DNA from: Streptomyces sp. NBC_00670
GTDB taxonomy: Bacteria > Actinomycetota > Actinomycetes > Streptomycetales > Streptomycetaceae
NCBI RefSeq assembly: GCF_036226765.1
Contig: NZ_CP109017.1
Location: 5,953,001 to 6,017,000 of the forward strand
Length of the DNA: 64,000 nucleotides
Direction: 5' to 3'
In this document: positions 33,568 to 41,535 of the stretch, in pieces
Layout: every line of letters begins with the position of its first letter
Position numbering within the stretch: the stretch's first letter is position 1
Notes under the pieces: generated by a model
Told to the model about the DNA's origin: nothing
Database searches by the model: none
The model's input: only the letters and a program-made list of their open reading frames with translations
Translations under genes and position numbers: made by a program

Positions 33568-34223
33568 AACTGACCCCGCTCCACGAGCGTCTCCTCGCCG
33601 ACATCCTCGACCTCGGCTCCCCCTATCCACTGGTCCTCACCGGCGGATACGCCGTGCAGGCCCACGGCCTGGTCGAACGCGTCAGCCGCGACCTCGACGT
33701 CGCCACCGAGAACCCGGCCCCGATGGACGAGATCATCGCCTCCCTCACTGCCGGCCTCACCACGCGCGGCTGGCGGACCACGCACGTACAGAGCGACCCG
33801 CTCAGTGGCCGGTTCCTCGTCACCGCCCCGGACACCGGCGAGGAGTGCGAGGTCGACGTCCTCAAGGAGGCGTTCTGGGCCCCGCCCGCCCGGACTCCCT
33901 ACGGCCCCGTCCTCTCCCTCGACGACGTGATCGGCACCAAGGTTCGCGCCCTCGCCGACCGCGGCACCGTCCGCGACCTCATCGACGTCCAGGCCGCCTC
34001 CCGCCACCGCTCCACCGCCGACCTCGAATCCCTGGGCCGCCGCCGTGCCCACGACGAGTTCAGCCTCGAAGACCTCCGCGACCGGCTCACCGGCGCGGAC
34101 TGGTACGAGGACGAGGACTACGCCGCGTACGGGCTCACCCCCTGGCAGATCGAAGAGCTCAAGTCATGGGCGCTCGCCTGGGCAACGGACCTGGGGGAAC
34201 GGATGCACGACGAGAACGCGTGA
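33564..34223 (+). CDS. AbiEii/AbiGii-type nucleotidyltransferase
   Basis: A 219-residue protein with a DNA-polymerase-beta-type nucleotidyltransferase core. Gly27-Gly28 in LTGGYAVQAHG and the acidic pair Asp43-x-Asp45 in SRDLDVAT make the first catalytic motif, ECEVDVL (Asp98) gives the third acidic residue, and KVRALADRGTVRDLIDV near 126-142 is the usual AbiEii lysine/arginine helix. Proteins of this group act as toxins in type IV toxin-antitoxin and abortive-infection systems by adding nucleotides to RNA or protein targets. GTG 33564 overlaps the stop of the partner gene. All core motifs look complete, so it is likely active. Confidence 0.88.
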   Translation: MKLTPLHERLLADILDLGSPYPLVLTGGYAVQAHGLVERVSRDLDVATENPAPMDEIIASLTAGLTTRGWRTTHVQSDPLSGRFLVTAPDTGEECEVDVLKEAFWAPPARTPYGPVLSLDDVIGTKVRALADRGTVRDLIDVQAASRHRSTADLESLGRRRAHDEFSLEDLRDRLTGADWYEDEDYAAYGLTPWQIEELKSWALAWATDLGERMHDENA

Positions 34224-34453
34224 CAGGAAGCCGACCTTGGTTCCGCTACATCATCCGGCGGAACAGACACGGCGCCCACGAAGGGGACGGCCAGGCCTGG
34301 TACACGTGCCTGACCTCCTACTCGAGTGACCGCTGGGAGTCTCGGAAGTGCTCACCGGCATCAGGATCGCCCCGGCCTCCAGCCGCTCATCGGTCGGCCC
34401 GGGACCGGTGCGGGGGCGTCGACGTGGCGCTCGATGCCGCAATGTACGGGTAG
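34220..34453 (+). CDS. Possible third ORF or gene remnant behind the AbiEii gene
   Basis: GTG 34220 overlaps the AbiEii stop as GTGA and opens a 77-codon frame. The first 45 residues (TGSRPWFRYIIRRNRHG, then GDGQAWYTCLTSYSSDRWE) use codons ending almost always in G or C, like real genes here. The last 30 residues run antisense to the end of the DUF6338 gene and look like noise. It could be a true small protein of the system or the 5' remnant of a gene cut off when the two blocks were joined. Confidence 0.4.
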   Translation: MTGSRPWFRYIIRRNRHGAHEGDGQAWYTCLTSYSSDRWESRKCSPASGSPRPPAAHRSARDRCGGVDVALDAAMYG

Positions 34454-35085
34454 CTGATGTGCACCACCCGCACGAGCGATGCCGGCACGAAGACATGTGC
34501 GGCCGTCGACCGGGTGCGCGGCACGTTGCCCGGGCCCGTCCAGGCGATCGGCTGCTGGAGCACGATGTCGCGACGGGCCGGGTCCGGATCGGTCGACACA
34601 TAGCGCGCATAGCCCTCCACCAGTCGGCCGTCGGACAGTTCGACGGCAAGAAACGGCTTGCGCTTCCCGTCCGGCCCCGCCCGGTCGGTGAAGGCGTGCA
34701 CGGCCACTGTGCCTTCCCGTACCGCGGCGCCCGTACGTCTGGGTGACCTGCGGCCCGCATACACGCCGACCACGGTGCTGAGCACCATGCTCAGCACCAT
34801 GGTCATCACTACGGCGCCGACCCACGACCAAGGGTGCTCCCGGAAGTCGGCCGATGCTCTCGGAACGTCATGGAGCGTGACCAGAAAGGGCGCCAGTTCA
34901 CCGATCAAGAGGGTCAGCAACAGTCCGGCGGAGGTCGTCAGTGCGCCCACGCCGAACAGCTCGACGACCTCGGTGGTGGAGGACCGGGTGTCCTTGGTGC
35001 GGTAGTGGCTCATGGCCTGATGGAAGGCGAAGCCCGGCGTCATCGCGGCCAGCAGCAGCACCGCGGCGATGACACTACTGGGCAC
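34387..35085 (-). CDS. DUF6338 membrane protein
   Basis: A 232-residue protein with three membrane helices: one at the N-terminus (SSVIAAVLLLAAMTPGFAFH), one near 45-70 (VGALTTSAGLLLTLLIG) and one near 88-110 (WVGAVVMTMVLSMVLSTVVGVYA). The soluble C-terminal half (TVAVHAFTDRAG ... FLAVELSDGRLVEGYARYVS) looks like a small beta domain facing the cytoplasm. DUF6338 has no known function. GTG 35085 lies inside the end of the small acidic gene, an 11-base overlap, so it belongs to the CHAT transcript. Confidence 0.75.
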   Translation of the reverse strand: MPSSVIAAVLLLAAMTPGFAFHQAMSHYRTKDTRSSTTEVVELFGVGALTTSAGLLLTLLIGELAPFLVTLHDVPRASADFREHPWSWVGAVVMTMVLSMVLSTVVGVYAGRRSPRRTGAAVREGTVAVHAFTDRAGPDGKRKPFLAVELSDGRLVEGYARYVSTDPDPARRDIVLQQPIAWTGPGNVPRTRSTAAHVFVPASLVRVVHISYPYIAASSATSTPPHRSRADR

Positions 35086-35281
35086 TCGGGTCCTCCGGCG
35101 GCTCGGCGGCGGGTGCAGGCGGGGCGCTGGTCACTGCGGGCGGCAAGGGAAGCTCGCTCCCGTCGAGGGGATCCTCGACGACGAACTGACGCTCGGAGAA
35201 ACCGAATTCGTCCTCCCACTCCATTCCTCCGCCCTCGTCGTTCTGAGGGTCGGGCACGGGCTCGCCGTTCCGTTGCTTCAT
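35075..35281 (-). CDS. Small acidic protein between CHAT and DUF6338 genes
   Basis: A 68-residue protein with many Asp, Glu and Pro residues (MEWEDEFGFSERQFVVEDPLDG) and a Pro/Ala-rich end. No membrane helix, no known domain. It starts 11 bases after the CHAT stop and overlaps the DUF6338 start by 11 bases, which argues that it is translated. It could be a linker or inhibitor in the CHAT system, or a CHAT substrate; none of these is shown. Confidence 0.6.
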   Translation of the reverse strand: MKQRNGEPVPDPQNDEGGGMEWEDEFGFSERQFVVEDPLDGSELPLPPAVTSAPPAPAAEPPEDPSAQ

Positions 35282-35292
35282 GACACGCGTCC

Positions 35293-37911
35293 TTACTGTG
35301 TGGCTTCGGACAGGGATGGAGCAGGTGTGAATGGGTCGTCGAACGACGTCGTGATACTGACGAGACCCGCCCAAAGTCGCGGCGGGACGGAGCCGACTTC
35401 TGCCCGGAATCGGCGCTGTGCACTGCGCAGCGCGGTCGAAGGTGCGACGCCCTCGGCGAGGAGCTGGTAGAGGACGGCCAGGATGCGCGCCGTCGGGTGG
35501 CTGTACCGGGCGTTTCTTGCCTTTCCGTCCGGCAGCGGAAAGATTCCCCCGATGACCGTCTCGGCACCCCGGCACAACGCGACCGTCGGGATGCCGAGTG
35601 GGTCGGTGCCGTGGCGCTCGTCGAGTTCGGCGGAGAGACAAGCGTTGATGAGCAGGGTGTGCGGGAACCGTAGCGTGAGCATGCGGGCCGTGGACAGGGT
35701 GGTGGTCCGGTCCAGACGCAGAGCGTGTGCGAGCCCTGGTCTGTCGTTGCCGTGCACGGAGGCGGTACCCAGCGCGTAGTCGACGCCATCGGGGGCCAGC
35801 AGCGACAGGAGCTGTTCGGGGCTGTGGGCGTGGGTGACGTCCGAGCCGTACGCGGCGTCCAGGGCGGCCCGTTCCATGTCCAGCCCTTCAGCATCCACAC
35901 CAGAGAGAAACGCGAATGCTCGTTCTCGGCTCCCGGACCCCGTACCCGATGGCAGCCGGTGAGCTTGTTGCTGTTCTTCCATGAGGGACAGGCTCGGCGA
36001 CATGGCGAGGACGGCGCGATCCACTACATACCCGTCCCGGGCATCCGGCGCGACACTCAGCGCGGCCCAGGGCACCCGCCACAGGCTCGAATCGGGGACG
36101 ACCAGCAGCTTGGGAACCGAGCCAGTGGGGTCGATGTGGCGCAGGGTTTCCAGCAGGCCGGGTGGTAGCAGAAGACCGGCCAGGGCCGCCCAGGGTGAGA
36201 CGTCACGGGAGGTCAGGTGGTGGCAGCGCGGTGACGTCCGCCAGTCCGGTGCCTGCGCGCGCACCCCCTCCGTCTCCCCGGCGTGATCCGGCTCCCGGGT
36301 CGTCACCGATTCGCGTCCGTCCCGTAGCGAGTCAATGCCGGCCACGTCCCCCAACAGTGCTCCCGCGGCCCCCCGCACCGGGTGCACGAACGGGTGCCTC
36401 GTTCCCCCAGGAGTCGTCCACAAGCCAACGACACGGCTCTCCGTGGCGTTGGTTACGAGCCGTGCCTGCACCACATGACTGTTCCAGCGTCTCGCATACG
36501 CACGCGAATCGGCAGTCGGTGCGTGAGGGTCTGCTCCTATGACCCACCGAAACCTCAACGACACCAGCGTCTCCAGACGTTCGTACACCTGTGCTGCCTG
36601 GTGGCTCGCCGCCTCGGGCCGGTCGGGGACCGCCTGGACCTCGGAGAACAACGCACCCTCCGGCCCGCTACCCGTGTCCTCGGCGCGGGCCAGCGTACTG
36701 AGCAGGTCGGCGATCTCCGCCATGCCGTGCTGTTCGATGTCGTCGGGTGCCCGTGAGACGAGTTCACCACGCAACATACGGCGCAGGGTGGTTCGGCTGC
36801 CGAGGTCGAGGAGTGACGCATACGAGTCCAAGGCCTGGTGGTCGCCACCCTCATGGAGGGTGTGAGCCGTGATGTAGGCGGCGAACTCGTGCTCGCTGTA
36901 GAGGTCGGTGTAATACTCCTGGGCATCGCGCCAGCCCCAGCGGGTGCGTAGTTCGGCGACGCCCCGCATCATCTCCAGGTACGCGTCGAGAGCACCCCTG
37001 TCGTTGCCCTGTGCATGAGAGACCGCAGCGGTGGCGATCAGATGGCGTACGCGATGAGGCAGAGCGCCGCCGCCGTTCGAGAGCGCACTATCTGCCTCGG
37101 CGGTCCACCGGGCGGCATCGGCGACCTTGTTTTCCATGAGGGCCAAGGCAGCGAGTGTGTCGCATGCGCCGGCATGTTGAGGGTGGCAGCGCCACTTGGC
37201 GGCCAGCGTACGGGCAGCCATGGCGTGTTCGCATGCGCGCGGGGTGTCACCCCGGTCGAAGGCGAGGTTGGCCAGGTACAGCTCCGCACGAACCCTGCTG
37301 AGCGGGTACATCCGGCCTCCACCGACCGTCACCGCTTGCGTGATGGTGGCGTACGACTCTTCGTTCCGGCCCCGCAGCATCTGGATCTTGCCGAGCTTTT
37401 CCAAGGCCTCGGAATGGCTTGAGCGGTTACGCCCCCGTTCGTGGTGGCGCACTGCGGCGACCGCCTCCGACTCGGCGGTCTGCAGATCGCCCTGCGCCGC
37501 CGCCAAGTCGCTGCGCGTCATGGCGACAAGGGCTGCCATGAGCGGGGACTCCTGTACGGCCGGATCCGCGGCAACGGACTCCAGCAACTCGGCGGCTGCG
37601 GCCACCTCTCCGGCCATACTCAGTTGATTGGCTCTCGCCAATTGCTTGAGCAGTGGGTCCAGATGGTGGGCATTGAGCAGCATCTGGCCCATGCCGGCCA
37701 TGCTCAGGTTCGGACCGTGCCGCAGGGCGAGTACGACGACAGCCAGAAGGAGCACTGCCAGGAGCGCTACCAGGGGCGGATACCAGGAGCCGTCCCTGAG
37801 CGCCCGGGAGATGAGGTACGAGAAGACCGCCACTGTGGCGAGGAACTTCCAGGAGACTCGGCGTCCTGTGCGCTTGGGTTCCGGCTTCCGGCTGGGTTTC
37901 ATTTCTTCCAT
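35293..37911 (-). CDS. Membrane-anchored TPR-CHAT protease
   Basis: An 872-residue protein. Two N-terminal membrane helices (about 22-38 and 45-64), then helical repeats of TPR type over about 75-400 (DLAAAQGDLQTAESEAVAAVRHHE, LYLANLAFDRGDTPRACEHAM and others), and a C-terminal caspase-like CHAT domain (about 560-860). His720 in ASVHGNDRPG and Cys758 in LLINACLSAEL form the catalytic pair; GAETVIGGIFPLPD is the usual next strand. CHAT proteases cut target proteins after activation by a partner. The gene is the first of a three-gene unit with the acidic protein and DUF6338. ATG 37911 is preferred; ATG 37902 has a better ribosome site (GGAAGA). Confidence 0.88.
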   Translation of the reverse strand: MEEMKPSRKPEPKRTGRRVSWKFLATVAVFSYLISRALRDGSWYPPLVALLAVLLLAVVVLALRHGPNLSMAGMGQMLLNAHHLDPLLKQLARANQLSMAGEVAAAAELLESVAADPAVQESPLMAALVAMTRSDLAAAQGDLQTAESEAVAAVRHHERGRNRSSHSEALEKLGKIQMLRGRNEESYATITQAVTVGGGRMYPLSRVRAELYLANLAFDRGDTPRACEHAMAARTLAAKWRCHPQHAGACDTLAALALMENKVADAARWTAEADSALSNGGGALPHRVRHLIATAAVSHAQGNDRGALDAYLEMMRGVAELRTRWGWRDAQEYYTDLYSEHEFAAYITAHTLHEGGDHQALDSYASLLDLGSRTTLRRMLRGELVSRAPDDIEQHGMAEIADLLSTLARAEDTGSGPEGALFSEVQAVPDRPEAASHQAAQVYERLETLVSLRFRWVIGADPHAPTADSRAYARRWNSHVVQARLVTNATESRVVGLWTTPGGTRHPFVHPVRGAAGALLGDVAGIDSLRDGRESVTTREPDHAGETEGVRAQAPDWRTSPRCHHLTSRDVSPWAALAGLLLPPGLLETLRHIDPTGSVPKLLVVPDSSLWRVPWAALSVAPDARDGYVVDRAVLAMSPSLSLMEEQQQAHRLPSGTGSGSRERAFAFLSGVDAEGLDMERAALDAAYGSDVTHAHSPEQLLSLLAPDGVDYALGTASVHGNDRPGLAHALRLDRTTTLSTARMLTLRFPHTLLINACLSAELDERHGTDPLGIPTVALCRGAETVIGGIFPLPDGKARNARYSHPTARILAVLYQLLAEGVAPSTALRSAQRRFRAEVGSVPPRLWAGLVSITTSFDDPFTPAPSLSEATQ

Positions 37912-38193
37912 GGGCACGCCCCCCGCTGCTCGGCCCTGGGCGCTCAGCATAAGGACATGAGCCCACGGTGACTCCCGAAAGTGGGGAAACGCTTGGTGTG
38001 CCGTATGAGGGCCCGGTCGAGCCGGGCGGTGCCGCAAGTGGCGGAGGAAGTGCGTTAGTGGCCCAGACTTGCTCACGGGCGGGCGCTGTAGGCGTCGAGG
38101 GGCCGGGTGTACGCGGGGCGGGGCGTGTCGGTGGGGTGGGGTGCGCGTTGGGCTTTCGACGGGTGACGGGACCGGTGGAGGCGGGCGGGTGCG

Positions 38194-39081
38194 ATGAGCG
38201 AAGCGGTACGGCAGCCGGACGGGGCCGACGGGATGAACGCGCTGGGCTCGGAGGAGACGGCGGTCGCGGAACCGCCGCCCGAGCCGGGGTCGGGCATTCT
38301 GCGGGTGTTCGGGCGGCAGTTGAAGCGGTTCCGGATCCGGGCCGGGCTGGAGCGCGTCGAGTTCGGTGCGCGGACGGGCTATTCGCCGTCCACCATCGGG
38401 GCGTACGAGCAGGGCAGACGCGTACCACCGCCCCGGTTCATCGACGCGGCGGACGAACTCCTGGACGCGGGTGGCGTCTTGCGAGAGATGAAGGAGGAGG
38501 TCGCGCGGGCGCAGTTCCCGGCGTTCTTCCGTGATGCGGCGCGGTTGGAGGCGGAAGCGGTCGAACTGCACGTGTGCGACACACAAGTGATCAACGGGCT
38601 TCTGCAGACGGAGGAGTACGCGCGGGCGGTCTTCACGATGCGGCGTCCCCTCCTCGACGAGGAGACGCTCGAGCAGCGGGTCACCGCTCGCATGCACAGG
38701 CAGGGCATCTTCTCGCGACGGCCCGCGCCGTTGATGAGCTTCGTCATCGAAGAGGCCGTGCTACGCCGTCCCATCGGCGGTCCCCGAGTCCACCAGGGGC
38801 AGCTCGAGCAACTTCTGCTCGTGGGACAGAACCGCAGTGTCGAGATGCAGGTCATGCCGTTGCAGCGGGAAGAACACGCGGGGCTCGGCGGCCCGTTCAC
38901 CCTGATCGAGACGAGGGAGGGGCAGCGCATCGCCTACGTGGAGGTGCAGAAGAGCAGTTCTCTCTACACCGAACGGAGTTCCGTAAGAGGCCTCGAGGCG
39001 CAGTATGGGATTATCCGAGCCCAGGCTCTCACTCCGTGGGAGTCGATGGCCTTCGTCGAGAGGTTGCTGGGGGAACTGTGA
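38194..39081 (+). CDS. XRE-family regulator with DUF5753 (WhiJ-like)
   Basis: A 295-residue regulator. The Cro/C1 helix-turn-helix covers about residues 38-92 (RQLKRFRIRAGLERVEFGARTG, recognition part YSPSTIGAYEQGRRVPP), followed by the DUF5753 domain (RLEAEAVELHVCDTQVINGLLQTEEYARAVF to PWESMAFVERLL). Streptomyces hold dozens of such genes, each beside a DUF397 gene; WhiJ and AbaA-locus members affect development and antibiotic production. ATG 38194 has GGAGG twelve bases upstream. Divergent from the CHAT gene across 282 bases, so it may control that transcript. Confidence 0.92.
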   Translation: MSEAVRQPDGADGMNALGSEETAVAEPPPEPGSGILRVFGRQLKRFRIRAGLERVEFGARTGYSPSTIGAYEQGRRVPPPRFIDAADELLDAGGVLREMKEEVARAQFPAFFRDAARLEAEAVELHVCDTQVINGLLQTEEYARAVFTMRRPLLDEETLEQRVTARMHRQGIFSRRPAPLMSFVIEEAVLRRPIGGPRVHQGQLEQLLLVGQNRSVEMQVMPLQREEHAGLGGPFTLIETREGQRIAYVEVQKSSSLYTERSSVRGLEAQYGIIRAQALTPWESMAFVERLLGEL

Positions 39082-39275
39082 AGGGCGTAGCGGAACTGAC
39101 CTGGGTCAAGAGCACCTACAGCAGTGGTGAGGGCGGCCAGTGTGTCGAGGTCGCCCTCGGTGGTGCTCCCGCCGTTCATGTCCGGGACTCCAAGGACACG
39201 GCCCGGCCCGGGCTGGCCGTCGATCGGGACGCCTGGGCGGCGTTCGTCGGGTACGCCGGCGAACGGGCACGCTGA
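39078..39275 (+). CDS. DUF397 protein, partner of the XRE regulator
   Basis: A 65-residue protein with the whole DUF397 pattern: WVKSTYSSGEGGQCVEVAL, then VHVRDSKDTARPGLAVD and WAAFVGYA. GTG 39078 overlaps the stop of the regulator as GTGA, so the two are translated together. DUF397 proteins are thought to bind and modulate their XRE partner. A strong hairpin ends the transcript. Confidence 0.93.
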   Translation: MKGVAELTWVKSTYSSGEGGQCVEVALGGAPAVHVRDSKDTARPGLAVDRDAWAAFVGYAGERAR

Positions 39276-39298
39276 GCCGGCGCCGTACGACCACCACC

Positions 39299-39332
39299 GT
39301 GCCCTGCCGCTTCGTACGAAGCCGCAGGGCAC
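39299..39332 (+). terminator. Terminator behind the DUF397 gene
   Basis: GTGCCCTGC and GCAGGGCAC form nine pairs; after one mismatch GCTTC/GAAGC adds five more, with GTAC as the loop. It is 24 bases past the stop codon. Confidence 0.8.
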
Positions 39333-39395
39333 GCGCGTGCGACGGTGATTCGCGTGGGGTCGGTACACAGGCCCGGCCCCGCGTAGGTTGGACGG

Positions 39396-40217
39396 ATGGC
39401 GACGATCGCATCCCAAGAGGCGTTCCTGCACTCCTTCCACGCCGAGTACCCGGCGGTGACCGCGGAGGCGTTCGGCCGTGGCCGCGCTCCGGACGGGCGG
39501 TCCAGTTATGAGGTGCTGTGCGAGCGGGTGGCCGGGTGCGGGCGCGTGCTGGATCTCGGTTGCGGTGACGGGCTGTTGCTCGAGTTCCTGGCGCGGGACG
39601 GCGGAAGACGGCTCGCGGGAGTGGACCTGTCGCCGCACTCCCTCGCACTGGCACGGCGCCGGCCGGCGCTCGCCGGGGCCCGGCTGGAGGAGGGGCGGGC
39701 CCAGGCGCTGCCCTTCGCGGACAACAGTTTCGACGCCTGCGTCTCCCATCTGGCGCTGATGCTGATGGGCGAGATCGAGCAGGTCGCGGCGGAGATCGCC
39801 CGGGTCCTCGTGCCGGGAGGGGTCCTGGCCTGCGTGGTGGGGGGCGGGGCCGTCGGCGGTGAAGCCTTTGACCGGTTCCTCGGGCTGCTGCGGGACACGG
39901 TCGGGGCGGCCCCCGCCACGCAGCGCATCCCGGCACTGGGCGACCGGAGGACCCGCAGCCGCGACGGACTCGACGAAGTCCTCGCCCCGGCCGGCTTCGC
40001 GGCGGTGGACTGGGAGACCGTCCCCATCGACCTGAGCGGCCCGGTGGAACAGGTGTGGGCCGCCGTCTCCGGCCTCTACGACCTCGGCCCGCTGGACGGT
40101 GCGGCCGTGGAGCGGCTGCGCGCGGCCTTCTGCACCGAAGTACGTGACCTGACGACGGCGGAGGGCACCGTCCCCTGCGCCTTCAAGGTGCACGTCGCGA
40201 CAGCGCGGTTGCGTTGA
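39396..40217 (+). CDS. Class I SAM-dependent methyltransferase
   Basis: A 273-residue enzyme with a Rossmann core. Motif I is VLDLGCGDGLLLE (about 51-63), the acidic end of strand 2 is AGVDLS, motif II lies in LPFADNSFDACVSHLAL, and motif III in EIARVLVPGGVLACVVGG. The C-terminal 80 residues are a lid of no clear type. UbiE-like small-molecule methyltransferases share this pattern; the substrate is unknown. TAGGTT ends seven bases before the ATG, suggesting a leaderless transcript. Converges on a second methyltransferase gene. Confidence 0.9.
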   Translation: MATIASQEAFLHSFHAEYPAVTAEAFGRGRAPDGRSSYEVLCERVAGCGRVLDLGCGDGLLLEFLARDGGRRLAGVDLSPHSLALARRRPALAGARLEEGRAQALPFADNSFDACVSHLALMLMGEIEQVAAEIARVLVPGGVLACVVGGGAVGGEAFDRFLGLLRDTVGAAPATQRIPALGDRRTRSRDGLDEVLAPAGFAAVDWETVPIDLSGPVEQVWAAVSGLYDLGPLDGAAVERLRAAFCTEVRDLTTAEGTVPCAFKVHVATARLR

Positions 40218-40270
40218 CCTCGTCACGGTGATGCTTCCGAGTGGAGTCCGGGACTTCCCGCGTCCGACGG

Positions 40271-40933
40271 TCACTCGCGGCGGGCCAGTACGTACGCCTG
40301 TGGGGTCTTCTCCCGCAGTGCCGGGTCCGGTTCGCGGGTCAGGCGGGCTGTTTCCGTGAAGCCTGCCGCGGTCAGTGCCTGGGCCAGGCGGTCGGGGGCG
40401 AAACGGTAGACGTCCAGTGAGAGATCGTGGCCGTATGCCCGGTCCAGGTGGACGCTGTTGTCCTCGCCCACCTTGTAGGCCAGGGCGAGTTGACCGCCGG
40501 GGGCCAGGGCTCGGTAGAACTCCGCGAAGTGGCGCGGGAGTTCGTGCGGCGGGGTGTGGACCAGGGAGTACCAGGCGACCGCCCCGGCGAGGGAGGCGTC
40601 CGGCAGGGCGAGGTCCGTCATCGTGCCGACCTCGAACCGCACGCCGGGGCAGGCCTCGCGGGCGACGGCCACCATGCCGGGGGAGAGGTCGATGCCGAAG
40701 ACGTCCAGGCCGAGGGCGCGCAGGTACGACGTCACCCGGCCCGTGCCGCAGCCGAGATCCGCCACCGGGCCGTCCATGCCCGTGCCGCGCACCTGTCCGG
40801 TGAAGAGGTCCAGTACGGCTCGGTCGTAGGGCAGTTCGGCCAGCGAGTCGCGCAGCAGGCGGTCGTACGAGACGGCGGCGGTGTCGTAGGAGGCGCGGGT
40901 GGTGGTGAGGGGGGAAGGGATCGGGGAAGTCAT
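40271..40933 (-). CDS. Class I SAM-dependent methyltransferase
   Basis: A 220-residue enzyme of methyltransferase family 11/25. The start TRASYDTAAVSYDRLL is usual for this group; motif I is VADLGCGTGRVTSYL (about 57-71), the strand-2 acid is FGIDLS, and AVAWYSLVHTPPHELPRHFAEF and YRALAPGGQLALAY follow. The C-terminal part contains the common VYRFAPDRLAQALTAAGFTE. It is not a close copy of the neighbouring methyltransferase. No clear ribosome site. Followed on the upstream side by the SRPBCC gene, 38 bases away and in the same direction, so the two may be one unit. Confidence 0.9.
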   Translation of the reverse strand: MTSPIPSPLTTTRASYDTAAVSYDRLLRDSLAELPYDRAVLDLFTGQVRGTGMDGPVADLGCGTGRVTSYLRALGLDVFGIDLSPGMVAVAREACPGVRFEVGTMTDLALPDASLAGAVAWYSLVHTPPHELPRHFAEFYRALAPGGQLALAYKVGEDNSVHLDRAYGHDLSLDVYRFAPDRLAQALTAAGFTETARLTREPDPALREKTPQAYVLARRE

Positions 40934-40971
40934 GGGGCGGAAGCGTAGGACGGGGGTACGACAGTCGGTCG

Positions 40972-41412
40972 TCACGTCTTCAGAAGGCGGTCCACCGCAT
41001 AGCCGTACGCCCGACGGGCGCCCATTCGTACGGTGGGGTCGAGGAGGCGGGGGAAGCCGCGTACGCGTAGGTCCTCCTGCCAGGTCACCCGGGCGCCGCC
41101 CGGGGGGTGGGGGTGGATGGTGATGTCCACCCAGCCGCCGAGCAGCCGGCCGTGCTTCTCCAGGCGGCAGTGGGCCGGGGTGTGGTCCGGTGGGGGTTCC
41201 CAGGCGGTGACCTCCATCGGGTCGTCGAAGCCCAGGGGGCCCACGCCGGTGCGGCCCACGAAGGCCGTGCCCTCGTGGGTGGGCGGCTCGGTGAGCACGG
41301 TGATCCGGGTCAGCGGGGCGACGTCGGCGTGGCGCGGCCAGTCCGTCAGCCGCTGCCAGGCCTGGTCGACGGTGAGCCGCGGGGCGACGCGTTCCAGTTG
41401 GAAGAGGGCCAC
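40972..41412 (-). CDS. SRPBCC-fold protein
   Basis: A 146-residue protein of the START/polyketide-cyclase fold. MALFQLERVAPRLTVDQAWQ starts the first strand-helix, FVGRTGVGPLGFDDPMEVTAWEPP is the central hairpin, and the terminal helix (PRLLDPTVRMGARRAYGYAVDRL) closes the cavity. Such proteins bind hydrophobic small molecules. GTG 41412 gives the usual length; longer in-frame starts exist. Upstream in direction of the methyltransferase gene at 40933; divergent from the sugar-nucleotide gene. Confidence 0.82.
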   Translation of the reverse strand: MALFQLERVAPRLTVDQAWQRLTDWPRHADVAPLTRITVLTEPPTHEGTAFVGRTGVGPLGFDDPMEVTAWEPPPDHTPAHCRLEKHGRLLGGWVDITIHPHPPGGARVTWQEDLRVRGFPRLLDPTVRMGARRAYGYAVDRLLKT

Positions 41413-41535
41413 GGGGCGATCGTAGGTCGGGACGGGGCCGGTCGCCCGGCGGGCGATCCGGGGCACGCTGGTGCATATCGTCACGAACGGGTACTCGCCG
41501 CACACGCAAGTGAACGCGAGAGTGAGGAGAGGCCC

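Noticed and set aside
37912..38697. Upstream extension of the CHAT frame
   Set aside because: It runs antisense to the XRE gene; the membrane helices of CHAT begin right after 37911.
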